From Malaya genurostris (lineage: Eukaryota > Arthropoda > Insecta > Diptera > Culicidae), in NCBI RefSeq assembly GCF_030247185.1, contig NC_080572.1, positions 301,183,656-301,247,655 on the forward strand: 64,000 bases of DNA. The letters are read 5' to 3'. The translations under genes were made by a program, and so were the position numbers. Positions 11,150-22,990 of this stretch are shown here, piece after piece; positions within the stretch are counted from its first letter, which is position 1, and every line of letters starts with the position of its first letter. Below the pieces are notes generated by a model. It was not told where the DNA came from and did not search any database. It worked only from the letters and a program-made list of their open reading frames with translations.

Positions 11150-11460
11150 TAGTTATGGCGGCTTTACGTCAAACCAACTAAAACTAATAAATCGTTCTAT
11201 AATTATATTACTTTGATTCTTCGACTGCTGATAATTCTGCACTAAGATACAGCGGACATCGTAAATCATGATGTTTAAAACGCGTCCACGAAAATACTTC
11301 GATACTTCAATACGACTTATTTCTCAAGATTATTTTACTAAAAAATTACAAAATGTTGATGCTTTGTATTGTGCAAAACATTTGAATTAATTTTTTTGAA
11401 CAATCGCTAAAGACTTCGAAAGAATAGTGTTTTTTTTTTTCATCTGTTAGACTCTAGCCA
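11150..11460 (+). repeat. Dispersed repeat A, 3' part
   Basis: Aligns by eye with 14990-15215: both contain AAATCATGAT, AAAATTA(C/T)AAAATGTTG and TTGTGCAAAACATTTG-like runs in the same order. The start of the repeat is not present here. Confidence 0.55.
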
Positions 11461-12560
11461 CCTTAAGTCGCTCATTTTTGAAACTTTGAGGGAATAAAAA
11501 AACGCATATCAGCGCGCAAGCTGGTTTGTTCAACCTACTCTTCTATGGTAAATGGCCGCACCTTGGACTTAACACTACTCGTCAAATTTTGTGCAACACT
11601 TGTGCCATCTTTCTTATAAACTTTCATAAAATCCATGACGTTTTTGACGATCTTTCCAGTTGTCCAAAGCTTCCTCTTCATAATTGTCCAGTATTTATCG
11701 TTTGTGTGAAATTCTGATGAGTTTGGTGAGTTTGCCTCCTGCAGTACAAAAATAACGTCTTTGGCTTCGTATCACTCCATCGCCGGATTTTCGTATCAGC
11801 ACGATGCCAGATCCGGCCAAAAACGGAGTATAACCTTCCGGCTGGGTGAATTTGCCGCACCCCCATATTATTTTAAAAAATCTATCTTTTCTTCTGGAAT
11901 TTTTCCAGGTTATCCAAGTGGTTTTTACCGATGAAAAATTTCAAGTTTGTAGGGTAATGCTTCGTAAACATTACCCTACAAACTATACTGACATCTGTGT
12001 CTGTTACTATTTCGTAACATTAGTAGATGTTTGAATATAGTAGAATTAATTGCAATTTATTTCCTTTTAATGCGACTGTAAACCAGACTTCCAATTTTTT
12101 TTTTCGATTAACACCTCGCCAGTAAAAGGTTTCTGCATTATAAACTGGATGTGCAAAGATGCCTAAAAAGTGCTGCGACAAGAAGTTAGTAATACAAAGA
12201 TGTGTGTAAATCAACCTTTTTTTAAATTAAATCATGTTTAGTTTAGTCACAGATCGTCTTGCCTTGAACTGCATCCTAGTGACTACAATTTTTTTCGTCT
12301 CTTTTAGGTTCCGCTTTAACGAAGATTCCAGTCCTCGGGCACTATCTGACCGTTGTTATCTTATTACTTAAAGACCTTTTTTTGTAGTGGCGACATGCTA
12401 AATCTCACCGAAACAGAACGAAACAATTATGTTGCATGAGTATAGACATTTTTTCAAGCAGTTCCGTGCACACGTTTCCTAATTGTTGTATTTGTGGCCA
12501 TGTAAATTTTACTTTCAAAGTACTGGAACAGACCAATCATAATAATGCAACCAAAAGTTC
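11461..12560. other. Intergenic, no gene seen
   Basis: Only short unrelated frames are present. A local inverted repeat, GTAGGGTAATG(C)TTCG and its complement, occurs around 11950-11985. Confidence 0.5.
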
Positions 12561-12570
12561 TATAGTATTT

Positions 12571-12630
12571 GAAAAAGGCGGGTGAGTAATGTCAAAGACA
12601 TAACCGGATGACGTGAATACGAATAAAATT
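12571..12630 (+). repeat. 60-bp dispersed motif C, copy 1
   Basis: Contains GGTGAGTAATGTCA, AGACATAAC, GGATGACGTGAATACG and AATAAAA. Other copies are at 19051-19109 and 30494-30556 (+) and 53255-53315 (-). Only this short core is shared, which suggests the end of a larger degraded repeat. Confidence 0.7.
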
Positions 12631-12699
12631 GATTGTTTAGTATTTTTGTTGCTAAAGAATCTGTGTTCTGGATCCAAATTTCGTGGTCGAATGCAAGAA

Positions 12700-13215
12700 A
12701 TGAGTTTTGTATCTGAATTCTGGAATTGAACTGTAGACCTGAATCCTAGCACCGAACTCTGAACCTGAATTCTGGTCTGCAGCTGAACTTGAGATAGAGG
12801 ATTCCGGCCCAGAGTTCAGTTTTCAAATTCGGATCCAGAATTCAGGTCTATAATATAGATCCAAAATTTAGTTCAAAAATCTTCAAAATCGAGTTCTTGA
12901 ATTCAGTTATACTTTAAGAATTGTATAACCGAATTTAGAACTTCATTCTTTCCCTAAATTCTGGAAATACACCCGAACTATGGATCTGAATTTTAGTTCT
13001 GAATTTCGGACTGAAGTTTCAGAGTTTCAAGTTGAAACTCTGAAACTGAATTGTAAATCTAAATTCGGGACTGGAATTTGGGAACTGAATTCTGATCTGA
13101 ATCTCAATTTCAGTTCCAGAGTTAAAATTTAGATTTAGTTCTGTGTTAAAATTTAGATCCAAGGTCAGAGATTTTTTTTCGAAATTTAGTTACAGAGTCT
13201 GAAACCAAGATCGTG
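12700..13215. repeat. Degenerate GAATTC-rich array 2
   Basis: Same word composition as the array at 8640-9260, for example GAATTCTGGAATTGAACTG and TCTGAAACTGAATTGTAAAT. It is directly followed by a TA-flanked MITE at 13245. Confidence 0.65.
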
Positions 13216-13244
13216 ATCTTTTACCCAGTGAACGACCATAATTA

Positions 13245-13751
13245 CACAGCAAAAAATTATGAAATGACACAGCAAAAAATTATGACGTGAATCCGCATAT
13301 GACTCAAATCGTATGAACGTAATTCGTAAAATGACTGGATTTTACAAGAATGATTTACATATGTGTCGAATCTAAAGAGAAGTCGTATCATTACCTTCAC
13401 AGTTAATTTAGCTGAAGCTTACATCGATACAGATGCAAAATTTATTTTCACATGTAAGAAGATGTAATATTGTGTCATCACTGAAGAAATTACGGAATCA
13501 CTGTAGAAATTACGGAATGGAGTTTCTTAAAACGGGCTACTCAATTTAAATCATTGCTTTCAATCCTAACTTTTGGTTACTTTAGACCTCTTAGCCATCT
13601 TCAACAGCTTAATGTGATTGAAAATTTGATTGGGCTTTCCTCTTCCTGAGGCTAAATCACACATACGTGACGTAATCTCATTATACTGTTTCATGAGAAG
13701 AGATTCCTGTTGAGATTCTTTTACATTTGACTTTCAGATATTTTTACTGTG
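13245..13751. mobile_element. TA-flanked MITE, 507 bp
   Basis: The left end CACAGCAAAAAATTATGA and the complement of the right end, CACAGTAAAAATATCTGA, match in 14 of 18 bases. TA flanks both ends (13243-13244 and 13752-13753). The left end is partly duplicated in tandem (ACACAGCAAAAAATTATGA at 13244 and again at 13267). There is no open frame. The class is probably Tc1/mariner-related, by its TA target. Confidence 0.6.
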
Positions 13752-13965
13752 TAGCTCTGTTAAGATAATTCACTCGATACTATAGGAAATTTCACAAACA
13801 AATAACGATTGGTTTCTAGTTTGAAGTGCGAATGGTGCTATTTATTTGTTATATCATATTAGTAGAACAAAACAGGGTGTTGTAAAATATTCCATTCTGT
13901 TTTTGGATTGGAAGTTCGACGTTACTCAGATTTTTGCTCTAGCTTAAAGATCATAACTTCGAAGT

Positions 13966-14154
13966 CTAGATGACATGTTCACCGCTGTAAAAAAAAATAT
14001 CACAGTTAATCTATTATCTTAACTGAAGTGAACCCTTTAGCGATACGTACTTTAGTTTTATGGTGGATTTTCCGTCGTCTCCCAGAAGTCCGGCTGCTGA
14101 TACAGAAATCAGTATGGCCACCATTGCCAGCACTAGAATAGTTTTAGCTCCCAT
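13966..14154 (-). CDS. Small secreted peptide, family member 2 (two exons, 40 aa)
   Basis: Exon 1 is 14154-14051 and exon 2 is 13984-13966. The intron begins GTACGTATCG and ends TTTTTTTTACAG. The ATG at 14154 opens a signal peptide, MGAKTILVLAMVAILISVSA, with cleavage likely before or after AG. The short remainder GLLGDDGKSTIKL continues across the splice as NGEHVI and stops at TAG 13966. An upstream in-frame ATG at 14205 lies before the predicted cap site, so 14154 is preferred. The promoter has TATTTAA at 14215-14209 and a TCAGTT initiator near 14171-14176. The 3' UTR is homologous to that of the gene at 59743-59939, with AATAAA at 13846-13841. The function is unknown; a secreted haemolymph or immune-type peptide is conceivable but unproven. 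Confidence 0.75.
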
Positions 14155-14170
14155 TGTGTCGTGGTTGTCT

Positions 14171-14334
14171 AACTGAACAGTAATGATCTTCCGTTGGTGA
14201 GGCACTCCTTAAATACCCAAAAACTATTGGAAATCGTAGTGCACGAGGTGAGATAGTGGAAAATGCAATAAAAGTTTGTAGATAGCAAATTCCTGACATC
14301 GTGATGAAACAATCGTGACTAGAAGTCGTCACCG
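14171..14334 (-). promoter_or_regulatory. Promoter of secreted-peptide gene 2
   Basis: Reading on the minus strand: CGGTGACGAC at 14334-14325, CACGATGTC at 14303-14295, a CTATCT GATA-type site near 14255, TATTTAA at 14215-14209 and TTCAGTTAG initiator at about 14177-14169. The same order is seen before the other two family members. Confidence 0.6.
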
Positions 14335-14449
14335 AGGAATTCTATCGTAATCAAATTACTTTTAAAAAATGGGGGATAATTTTCTTGTTTTGGAGACTTC
14401 ATTCTTTGTATTGAATGTATAAAGATAAGAGTTAAATATCGGACACCAA

Positions 14450-15230
14450 ATTTATTATGATTATATTTTCTTATAGTAAAACATTTCAAGAATACTCTGT
14501 AAAACGTGAAACGAGACTCTGGAAGTTATGGACCTTTATCTTCGTTTATCTCATACTGCGAAGAAATAAGAACTCGGCGCATAGACCCAAAACTTCTGCT
14601 TTGATTGACTTAAAAACTTGACAAAACATTCTTGAAATGTTTCATTATAACAAATTATAAAAGAAAAGTTATGTTTTTTTTTTGAAAATATTAGACCCTA
14701 CGGGCTCCTTTGAGTAATATATTGTTTCCATAGATTTTATAGACAAAAAACTTTAAACGCTTTTTGCTCGAAATCAGGTTTTGAAAGTCCGTGTCCATCG
14801 TCGTTCAAAAACTACTGTACCTTTTTTTTTCAAATTTTGCGCACATCTTTTCGTTGTTTGTTACTTTGGGGGAGGTTTAAAAGCTACAAAATGGTGGATT
14901 TTTTCTTGAAAAATCGTAGTTTTCACTTTAAACAACCTCCAAAAATTTAAAAAATTCTAAAGAAATCAAACAGAAACGTTGGGGTCTAGAAAAACTTCTA
15001 CTCTAACTATGCTTCGTTCATTTGTTCACTTCTGATTAGTCTGCACCGCAAATCATGATTTTTCAGAAGTATCTTCAAAAATACCTCTTCACCGACTTAT
15101 TTTTGAACGAAAAAATTATAAAATGTTGTTCGAATGATGCTTTTCATTATGCAAAACATTGGAATTTATTTTGTTGAACGATAATTCTGGAAAAAATTAG
15201 CAAACATGATGATTTTTTTTCATCGATTTT
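14450..15230 (+). repeat. Dispersed repeat A, most complete copy
   Basis: This copy bridges the segments seen at 2641-2971, 7735-7975 and 11150-11460 and shows they belong to one family of about 0.75 kb. It is not interrupted by a LINE here. No coding potential is evident. Confidence 0.6.
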
Positions 15231-15420
15231 ATCACACCACTAGGTGGATTAAGAAGGGTTTTTCAATATAGTGGTTACTCCCTTATTGAACGTGTGATTT
15301 TTCGTCGATTTAGTTTTTTTTTGCAATATCTCGAAAACAGCTGCTCGCATCGTTTAGATGTCAAGGAATAATCTATTCAAAATTTCATGAGGATTACACA
15401 AAACAAAGCGAGCGAATCAA
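15231..15420. repeat. Repeat end with ACACCACTAGGTGGATTA motif
   Basis: ACACCACTAGGTGGATTA lies at 15234-15251; CCACTAGGTGG is a perfect 11-base palindrome. The same terminal motif closes repeats at 37665, 40699 and 54368. The following 170 bp are AT-rich and of unknown origin. Confidence 0.55.
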
Positions 15421-15836
15421 TTCGTCTAAATTAGCCCTGTCGTCTTTTCCTCTTTTTTCTGTCTTCCACCATCCATTTTTTTATCATTAATCAGATCTAC
15501 ATGCTGATTCTAATTCCGTCATCGTAGCACCCCCTCCACCAACCCTTGTATTCCATTTACCTATTCACTTTTCTCCTCTCTCTCTCACCTTTTATGTAAG
15601 AGCACTATTACTGACCTTTTATGCTTGGTGTCATCAACTAGTTATAGTGTTATAAATTTAGTTTTGACTGTTAGTTTTAATTGTAGTGTTAAGCCTGTAT
15701 CTGTTGGGTCATTGTAATCTGTTGATAAATATAATGAGGAGGTTGTATGCCGGCTGGAGAGTGAGAGATTGCCAAATTTTATTTCAACCGGGCTTTTCCC
15801 TGCTCCCAAATAAATAAATAACTAAATAAATAAACA
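15421..15836 (+). mobile_element. Probable 5'-truncated LINE 3' end
   Basis: Pyrimidine-rich sequence is followed by a TATAATGAGGAGGTTGTATG-type 3' UTR. It ends in a simple tail built of AAATAAAT/AACTAAATAAAT at 15806-15836. A tail of short A-rich repeats is usual for some LINE clades. There is no RT sequence, and a target duplication could not be identified. Confidence 0.4.
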
Positions 15837-16530
15837 ATGAATTTGACCATGGAGAAATCAGACTAAATTATATAAAGCGTGTGTTTTATGAAATATCCAT
15901 TTACTCGATTTTGGATCTCACATATCTCGAAAATAGTTGCATTTAGGAAGAAACTCTCTATGATTTTCTCTTGAATATAATATTTTATTACTCGGACACA
16001 TTTATTCCAATAAAAACGTCGTTTTTCTAAAATCAATTAAACGTTTTTCTTCAGGAAACTTTTTTACCGATTACCTCTCTAACTTTCAATAACATTCATT
16101 GGTTTTCTTGTAACTTGACGGTGGAATAACTTGGAATTTTTAAAAAATAATTCCAATTTGAAGTTATTTTTGTAGTGTATATTTAAAAAGAAAGTTTAAT
16201 TTATAATCTACATTTTCTCTTGAAAAAATTTTCTTAGAAGCTATAGATTTCGAAATATAAATGGTTAAAAATAATGTTACCTAAAACACATACGCCCGTT
16301 TTCGAAAATTAGTCTTGAGTGAAAAAAAAACTCTAGACCAGTGAAAATTACTGTATTTGCCATACCAATCACATATGCAAAGTTTCATACAAATCGAAGG
16401 GGGGTCGCCAGCCGATTCCCGCATGGAATTGCTCCATAGTGACAATAGGTCAAATCAAGCAACAAAAGCAGTCCCTTGTGTAGACATTTTTTTCTCGTAC
16501 ACTTATACTTATATAAACGAATTTTAGAAC
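15837..16530. other. Intergenic, AT-rich, no gene seen
   Basis: It contains phrases such as ATATCTCGAAAA(T)AG that also occur around 15345, so it probably belongs to an old dispersed repeat. No open frame of interest was found. Confidence 0.45.
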
Positions 16531-16547
16531 ACATTGTTCTTGTTGTT

Positions 16548-16733
16548 CGTTGAAAAACAACAAGAACAGAGTGGGCCCATATTGCTTCCTAGGGATCAGG
16601 AATCAGAACAAATTGGCTCAAATGGCACGTTCCCCAAATATCAAGGGGAACGTGCCATTTGAGCCAATTTGTTCTGATTCCTGATCCCTAGGAAGCAATA
16701 TGGGTCCACTTCTGTTCTTGTTTTTTCTCAACG
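16548..16733. repeat. Near-perfect palindrome, ~88-bp arms, 9-base loop
   Basis: The left arm is 16548-16635, the loop 16636-16644 and the right arm 16645-16733. Only about four mismatches or indels are seen. The inner ~45 bp of each arm equals the 3' terminus of the Lian-like LINE, as at 42300-42345 (CAAATTGGCTCAAATGGCAC). The outer ~40 bp are not LINE sequence and are also inverted. Confidence 0.9.
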
Positions 16734-17185
16734 ATGCTATTTTGTTTGCTGTTCGAGCTCCAACAGCTAACAGATGTTATCAGTACTGCAAAATGTCAGA
16801 TCATAACATGCCACCGAATACAAAACACAATACATTTTGATTATAAAATTGATTAAGCAACGCTCCAAAGAGTTGATCATGTTAATGTTTATGGTGTTGT
16901 TTTCATTCTACATCGCTCAACATTGATTTCAAAATCGGACATGACATTAAAGTTCTTTAGTGTTTGAAGGCGTTATACTGTTCACTATACACAGATCCAG
17001 TATGTGGAAGATGATACTAGCAATGATCATGGATTTCCTTATGTTGACCTATTTGCATTATTTTTATGTTATATCAATTCAGAAAAACATCTGAACTTTT
17101 TTGTGTTCTGACTTTTCAGCGAGACAGAGCGAGGGGACATTTGCTTGGAAAAATAATTGGGGTTTTTAATGACATTTATTCAGTC
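16734..17185. other. Intergenic, no gene seen
   Basis: Unremarkable AT-rich sequence upstream of the promoter of secreted-peptide gene 1. Confidence 0.5.
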
Positions 17186-17305
17186 CGGTCACGATTTCTT
17201 CAACACGAAGTCACGATCACGAACTTATCTACTGGCTTATCTTTTTTTGTGTGACACTTCGCTTCATGGATATCAGAGTTTTTATGACGATTAGTACTAT
17301 TTAAA
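17186..17305 (+). promoter_or_regulatory. Promoter of secreted-peptide gene 1
   Basis: CGGTCACGATTTC at 17186-17198, two CTTATCT GATA-type sites at 17224-17230 and 17236-17242, and TATTTAAA at 17298-17305. The order CGGT(C/G)ACG, CACGAT(T/G)TC, TATA box recurs before the two minus-strand paralogs. Confidence 0.6.
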
Positions 17306-17356
17306 GAGTGGTCGGTAAGTTTTGGAATATCATTGTAGGATTTGACAAGCTACAAC

Positions 17357-17705
17357 ATGGCATCTAAAACCATTCTAGTACTGGCGCTCGTCGCAATTCT
17401 GATTTCAACATCGTCCGCCGGTCTTCTTAGCTCGAGTGGCAATGACAAACCTTTGGCGTACGTATCGAAAAATTCGACTTAGTCAATCAATCCCAAAAAT
17501 TCGATTCGGAACAGACAATTTTTTTTCGTCTGGATCCCGAATTAATCGATTATTACATTATTCTGGTAATTTTTCTTGTTACAATTTGATTTTTCACAGC
17601 ACTGTTAACAAGGCTTCCAACAAGGACTCTGATACAGTATCCAAATTGTTAACTGGCGTGGACGATACGCTAGCAAATGGAGGAGGAGGAGGCAAATCCT
17701 GTTAA
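17357..17705 (+). CDS. Small secreted peptide, family member 1 (two exons, 68 aa)
   Basis: Exon 1 is 17357-17457 and exon 2 is 17600-17705. The donor is GTACGTATCG, identical to the paralogs, and the acceptor is TTTTTCACAG. The signal peptide is MASKTILVLALVAILISTSS, with cleavage likely at or just after the SSAG sequence. The mature part starts GLLSSSGNDKPL, continues through TVSKLLTGVDDTLAN and ends in GGGGGKSC. A single C-terminal Cys excludes an internal disulphide but would allow dimerisation. Exon 1 is paralogous to the genes at 14 and 60 kb, with the same signal peptide, GLL start and intron phase 2. Exon 2 is unrelated in length and sequence, so the tail has been exchanged or has diverged. 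AATAAA is at 17844-17849. I do not recognise the family. Confidence 0.75.
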
Positions 17706-17984
17706 AAAAGGGTCGGTTTGAACGGAATTTGACGATTCTCTCCGATCATAAAGGAAAACATTGATATTCGATGAGTAAAAAGGCACCAATTGCATTTCAT
17801 ATCAGAAATTTTCCAAATTTTTTTTTGTTAAATTGCATGTTCGAATAAAAATTGTTGAGACAACAAAAAAATCGTAGAATAAAAATAACGACAGTAACAA
17901 CGCGGTTACATTTTTTATCGAGTTCATTTTCAGAACCATATGGAAAGTCGACACGTTAAAAAAAGACAATTGAAATTTTATTTT

Positions 17985-18448
17985 CAGTTTTTTAACCACA
18001 AAACACAAATTCTTGTTGCACATGATAGCGCCCGCCATTCACAGTAACGTTCTGCCCATTGTCGCTTTCGAAGAAATAAGGCCCGATGATGCCACCGGCC
18101 CAAAATCGACACCAAACAGTGACTTTTTTGGGCTGTATTAGTAGTTCTTGCAATGCTTCTAGTTGGCCTTCACTCCAGATGCGGCAATATTGTTTGTTGA
18201 CGTTTCTATTCAATCAGAAATGAGCTTCGTCGCTGAACACAATTTTTCGATAAGAAAGTGGATAACAGAGCATGAATTTTTGATAGTAAAATTCAAAATT
18301 TTTGCAACCGTTGTTCGTCCGTAAGTCGATTCATGATTAAATTGTAGACCAAACTGAACAAGTTTGACAATGACACAAGACACGATTCACGCTTGATCTA
18401 TCAAAAACAGTGATGTCAAAAAGATTTCAGCAAAAAATCACCCTTTAT
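17985..18448 (-). pseudogene. DD41D-type mariner transposase fragment, internally deleted
   Basis: The minus strand reads FSDEAHF, a TGA in place of Trp, then LNRNVNKQYCRIWSEGQ, VTVWCRFWAGGIIGPYFFES and VTVNG. This matches the first catalytic-Asp region of the transposase at 27539-28198. The 5' terminal end, AAGGGTGATTTTTTGC, is kept at 18446-18430. The second and third catalytic regions are absent, and the protein is broken by the nonsense codon and a later frameshift. Confidence 0.75.
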
Positions 18449-18760
18449 TAATACATTTTTTGAAAGTTTTCTAAAGATAGAACTACGCGAGTATAGGGGC
18501 ACTTGGAATATTCGATGGTAATGTTAGACATTAGAGACATTATCGGTTCCTGTGGTGTTTCGTAAGCGGACTGTTAAGTTAGTTAAAATACATCCTAATG
18601 GTAAAAATTCGTTGGGAATTTTTTAAAGTTTCAAGAATCAATATTAATTTTTCAATAGTGAGAAGAGTTCTCGGAAGTTTCCGTGAGTGGAAAAAATGCT
18701 CAAGAAGGATCACAGTAACTAAGGTTAACCATCGTAGACGATACGGAAAGCATACAATTA
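18449..18760. other. Intergenic, no gene seen
   Basis: No supported feature; a short open frame at 18598 runs into repeat sequence. Confidence 0.5.
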
Positions 18761-19050
18761 CACTGAGGTTTTTTTACGCGGTTTTTTCCCGCGGCTTTAT
18801 TATGCGGATTTCCGAAGTTACGCATTTGTTTTACGCAAATTTTCAAGGTTATCCGGTTTTCTTGTTTTGTCTTAGAAATGCATAAAACGTCGAGATCTGC
18901 AGCTAAATTCCGGTTACAAAATTTTTTGAAAGAAGAGAAAATTCAAAAAGATTTCGCTTATTTTTTTAACATAATTTTCTCATCAACATTTTTGCGAAAT
19001 ATATTCGAAAAGAGAATTCTCTTAGAGATAGAATTCAGTAAAACTATTGA

Positions 19051-19109
19051 AAAAAGGCCGGCAAGTAATGTCACAGACATAACTGGAGGACGGGAATACG
19101 AATAAAAAT
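19051..19109 (+). repeat. 60-bp dispersed motif C, copy 2
   Basis: GTAATGTCACAGACATAACT and GGAATACGAATAAAA match the copies at 12571 and 30494. Confidence 0.65.
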
Positions 19110-20130
19110 GATAATCGTTCGTATAATTGATTGTTGGCAAAAAAGTTCTACCGCACAATTAAATAACGCAGAATAAATGAGAGTCAAAAATAATAGCAGC
19201 ATACAGAGTTTTGATGTCAATTATTTCATTTCGGATTTACATATTTCAGTGAAAGAAACTATTAAAATGCTGCATGGGATTCACTTCTGGCATTCAGAAG
19301 GGCCAAATTGTGGAAAACTCTACGATATACTGCTCGAAGCATTTTTTCTCTAACGCAAAGAAGCCAAATGCTGGCATTATTCGCTCTCGTTTGGTGCAAA
19401 TTTTGCACTGCGAAAAATTCATAAAGCTTATCAAATTATTCTAGATTTGCACTAAATTGATGATTTTTATATCCGATTTGCAAAGAAGCAATCTTTATAG
19501 TTCTTAAGATAACATTTGGAGCCATTAGAAGGACTGATTTTGCGTAATGTTCCCTTCGTTGTCCACTTTTCGTTGTATTTTGCTGAAATGCAAACAACCA
19601 GCAGCAGGGTGACGCAATCGATATTCTTCGTTCCGCAACTGACTCAATTCAGTTCGGTTTCATATCTCATCCAAGTCAGTCGATAAACCAAAACCGCTTA
19701 CGTTCGGGACAGAAGAAACCAAGTACAGTATTGTGTAGTGAACAATAGTACGATCTCGAAATGAGTGAAACAAACGAACAAAAGCTACCGCCGGTACGAA
19801 AGATTACAATTATTGTTGACTTCAGACAGTGCAAAATTCGACCTTCGATACGAGAACTTGAAAGCTTGCTGAAGGAGCAAATGCATCTTGACATTAAACG
19901 TGTGCATTTACTTCAATGCAATAAGACCAATAATGTCGTTTATATCCAGTTCTATAAAGAGTTGGATGCAAGGGGCAGGGGTCCACTAGGAGATTGATTG
20001 TACCTATTAGCTCTTTCCGGACAGTACCAGCCTAGATGCCGTGTGGAATCCGGCGGAAAAAAATGAACCAAGAATAGATCCACTGGGTTCCTGCTTCCAT
20101 GTCGTAAAAGGCGACAATTGCAGGAGTTTC

Positions 20131-22139
20131 TTTTTCCTTTCAGTTATCAGATCTTTTCAATGTTTCATTTCTGATTACTCTATTTTACTAAATTATCTCT
20201 TCATTCAACCTGTCAATTTCCGTCTAACTTCGAAAAAAAGTTTTATTTGGAATGTTTTCTTCTTCCATATTATTGATTGTCTGTCAGGATTATAAATTGA
20301 ATGATAAAAAAATAAACAATCTAAAACTATTGCGCAAATCCGTTGATATTACAAAGTTAATAACAGAGATAACATATGTCGATATTTTGAACACGTAGTA
20401 AAAACACTTGATATTAATATTTCAAACAATAAATTAAGATTTTTCTCGGTAGCCGGCTGCCCAGATCAACCAATATAACCAATTAATTAATAAGTAATTA
20501 AAATAATAAAGCGGAAATAATAAAGAATAATAAATAATGATTTTATCACTATTTTTCACCTGGAGCTGTTAGCGGAATATATTCAACAGTTGTACTATTT
20601 ATGTACCATTTAATTCCACTATTTCACTGTCACGTTATTACACTTTCACAAAGTCACTATACTTTAATGAAGCATAACAAACGTTACAATACAGATACGC
20701 GTATTTCGGAATGTTATTTACATCCTTCTTCAGTGTATCGGTTTTATAAGTTTGTTTGAAAGAATGCTGTAATGCTGCTCCTTTTATACGAAATGTCTTA
20801 TTGTCAACGGGTAAAAACGGGAAGAAACAGGTAGTAACAAGCGGGTAGGAAGGTAGTTTGATTGTCAGCGGAGGGCAACAAACTGAATAATAAAGAAATG
20901 GAGTTATTTTTGAAGATTTCTAAACTTTCGGCTGTGTCTAATTTCCATGGGTTGGAAATTTGTCTTATGATTTTTATGTCGTTGGTAGTGAGTTCATGAT
21001 CTTCAGAAAAGGCATGTTCAGCTACTTTTGACTTGAAATGATGTGGTAGTCCTTTCTCTAATTCTTTAGATGCTTTCGCTATTTCAGCGACGTTTGGGTT
21101 ATGCTGGTTCCTGAATACCGGCTCTGGAAGTACCTCAAATCACCGTAAATTCTAAAGTGGAACCCACTTCGACACATCATGGAACGTTTAATCGAGTGTT
21201 CCACTTTTAGATAGATCACTCATTAAAATGTCAAATCGCAGCTTAAAACGACGGTCATTAAAATAATGTCATGAAAACCGAAGAATATTCATGAAAAAAA
21301 CACATGCGGATTGATAAAAAGGGTAAAAAAAGGTGTTTTATAGATTCTTATGGCCATATGACGAATAAATTGCAATAGTTTTGAGTACAACTTTCAAGCT
21401 TTTCGGGATTATCATCTTCTATATCCTTTTGAATTTTGAAAATTCATCCTCCTGTAATTCCAGAATCGAAAGTCAGCATTGGATAAAATTAATTAATTTT
21501 GTGTGGGACTATAAGTTTATTTTAATTTGAATTTTTGTTTCTGAAATTCGATTTGGCTTTATTTGAGAAAACGATTGAGCTTTGAGAAACGATTCGATGC
21601 TGGAGCCGGAATTCGGGAATCGGTGTAGTCGAAGTCAGACAAATTCACCTGAGTAGTTTACATTTGTTTCAAAATGCTTGAAAATCATTGTAGACATCTT
21701 TGAGAAATCGTAGTACGAGTTAAATTGTTGGGTGCCTTCCGAATCGAAGACTGAATACCACTAGGACTGAGATAAATTTATTTGGTTGTCGACTGTCCAA
21801 GTCTGCTAACCCGATAAACCTGATTAATTTATGTGAAATAGAATTTTTTATATTAATCATCCTGTATCCTCGAAACCGGAAGTTGGATCTGACTGAGAGA
21901 CAAGATGTTTTATAGAATCTTAAAGCTTTTCATTTGAATCTTGGATGATTCTTAGATTTCATTTGAATCTTAGATTTTTCAGCCATCTACGAGAAAAATG
22001 AGTTACACAGTTTTATTTTCGTTTCACATATCATCCTGTAGCTCCGGTATCAGAGGACGGAACCAAACATAATTCAGGAACCTTGTTTGAAGGTTTACAA
22101 ATTTTCATATGAATCTGAGTTTGTAGAAAACGGTTGAGT
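20131..22139. other. Interior of the composite element, no coding seen
   Basis: AT-rich, with a short open frame at 20041-20295 that is not similar to RT. From about 21430 there are phrases typical of the CCGGAA-type dispersed repeats (for example a GCTGGAGCCGGAATTCGG block at 21600). Confidence 0.5.
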
Positions 22140-22990
22140 CATCTTCGAAAAAAGGTAAAAAATTGAGTGAAATTATTTGTCGCATGCGCATTTGCTGATC
22201 TCGACGAACTGATTCGAGTGGTATATGGGCGTTATGTTCTTCCAGCGTTTATTGGTGTGAGTAGTTTAAATCAATATAATTATGAAGTTGTTCTGAATTC
22301 GGAAGTACTGCCATCTTTCCAATATGTCTGTCATATTCGAACGATTTTGTTGCCAAAAACGAACCGTGCTGGAATCGGTCCGAGGCAAAATGTCATGAAA
22401 AAGGATGCTGTCTTTTTGGTACTTGGAAGCAATTGTGTGTAGCAGTGTGGAAATCGTGTTTTGCGTTGCTCCCAAGCCTTTCTTTGCCGTACAGCGCTCA
22501 GAACTTCTACTGCTGGAATAGGGAAAAGGGTCGCTTGCACAAAAATTTCGATATCTCCGTTAGAGATGAACGGATTTTGACAATCTATGGCTTGTTGGAT
22601 GGGTGTTGCCGTGCGGAGTCTAGGTCTGGAAACATATTCTGTTTCAAGGTCAAATGTGACGAATGCTGTAAAAAAACTGAGGATTTTGACATAAAACTTC
22701 GTATAACTCAAAAAGTAAACATCCGATCCCAAAACCATTCAATAGCGTTTTGGGGGTGACGGGGAGACCTTTCATTTGCGACTAGTTTGTTCAAAATCGG
22801 TTCAGCCATCTCTGAGATCTCGACCTCTTAGTTGACAACACACATACACACACACGGACATTTGCTCAGTTCGTCGAGCTAAATCGATTGGTGTATGACA
22901 TTCGGCCCTCCGGGCCTCGGAAAATTTTTCGAAAGTTTGAGCGAGTTCTATACCTATTTTTTATATATATAAAAAAGGTAAAAATAGTAA
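22140..22990 (-). repeat. Dispersed repeat D (CTCGACGAACTGA / CGGCCCTCCGGGCC family)
   Basis: Contains ATCTCGACGAACTGATTCGA at 22199, then CAGTTCGTCGAGCT and CATTCGGCCCTCCGGGCC at 22867-22916, and ends in TTTTTTATATATATAAAAAA. Relatives lie at 37146-37690, 39470-41150 and 63307-63780. It sits inside the composite element and so inserted later or travelled with it. Confidence 0.55.

Noticed and set aside
22331..22759. Overlapping open frames on both strands
   Set aside because: They lie in dispersed repeat D within the composite element; neither has motifs and they exclude each other.
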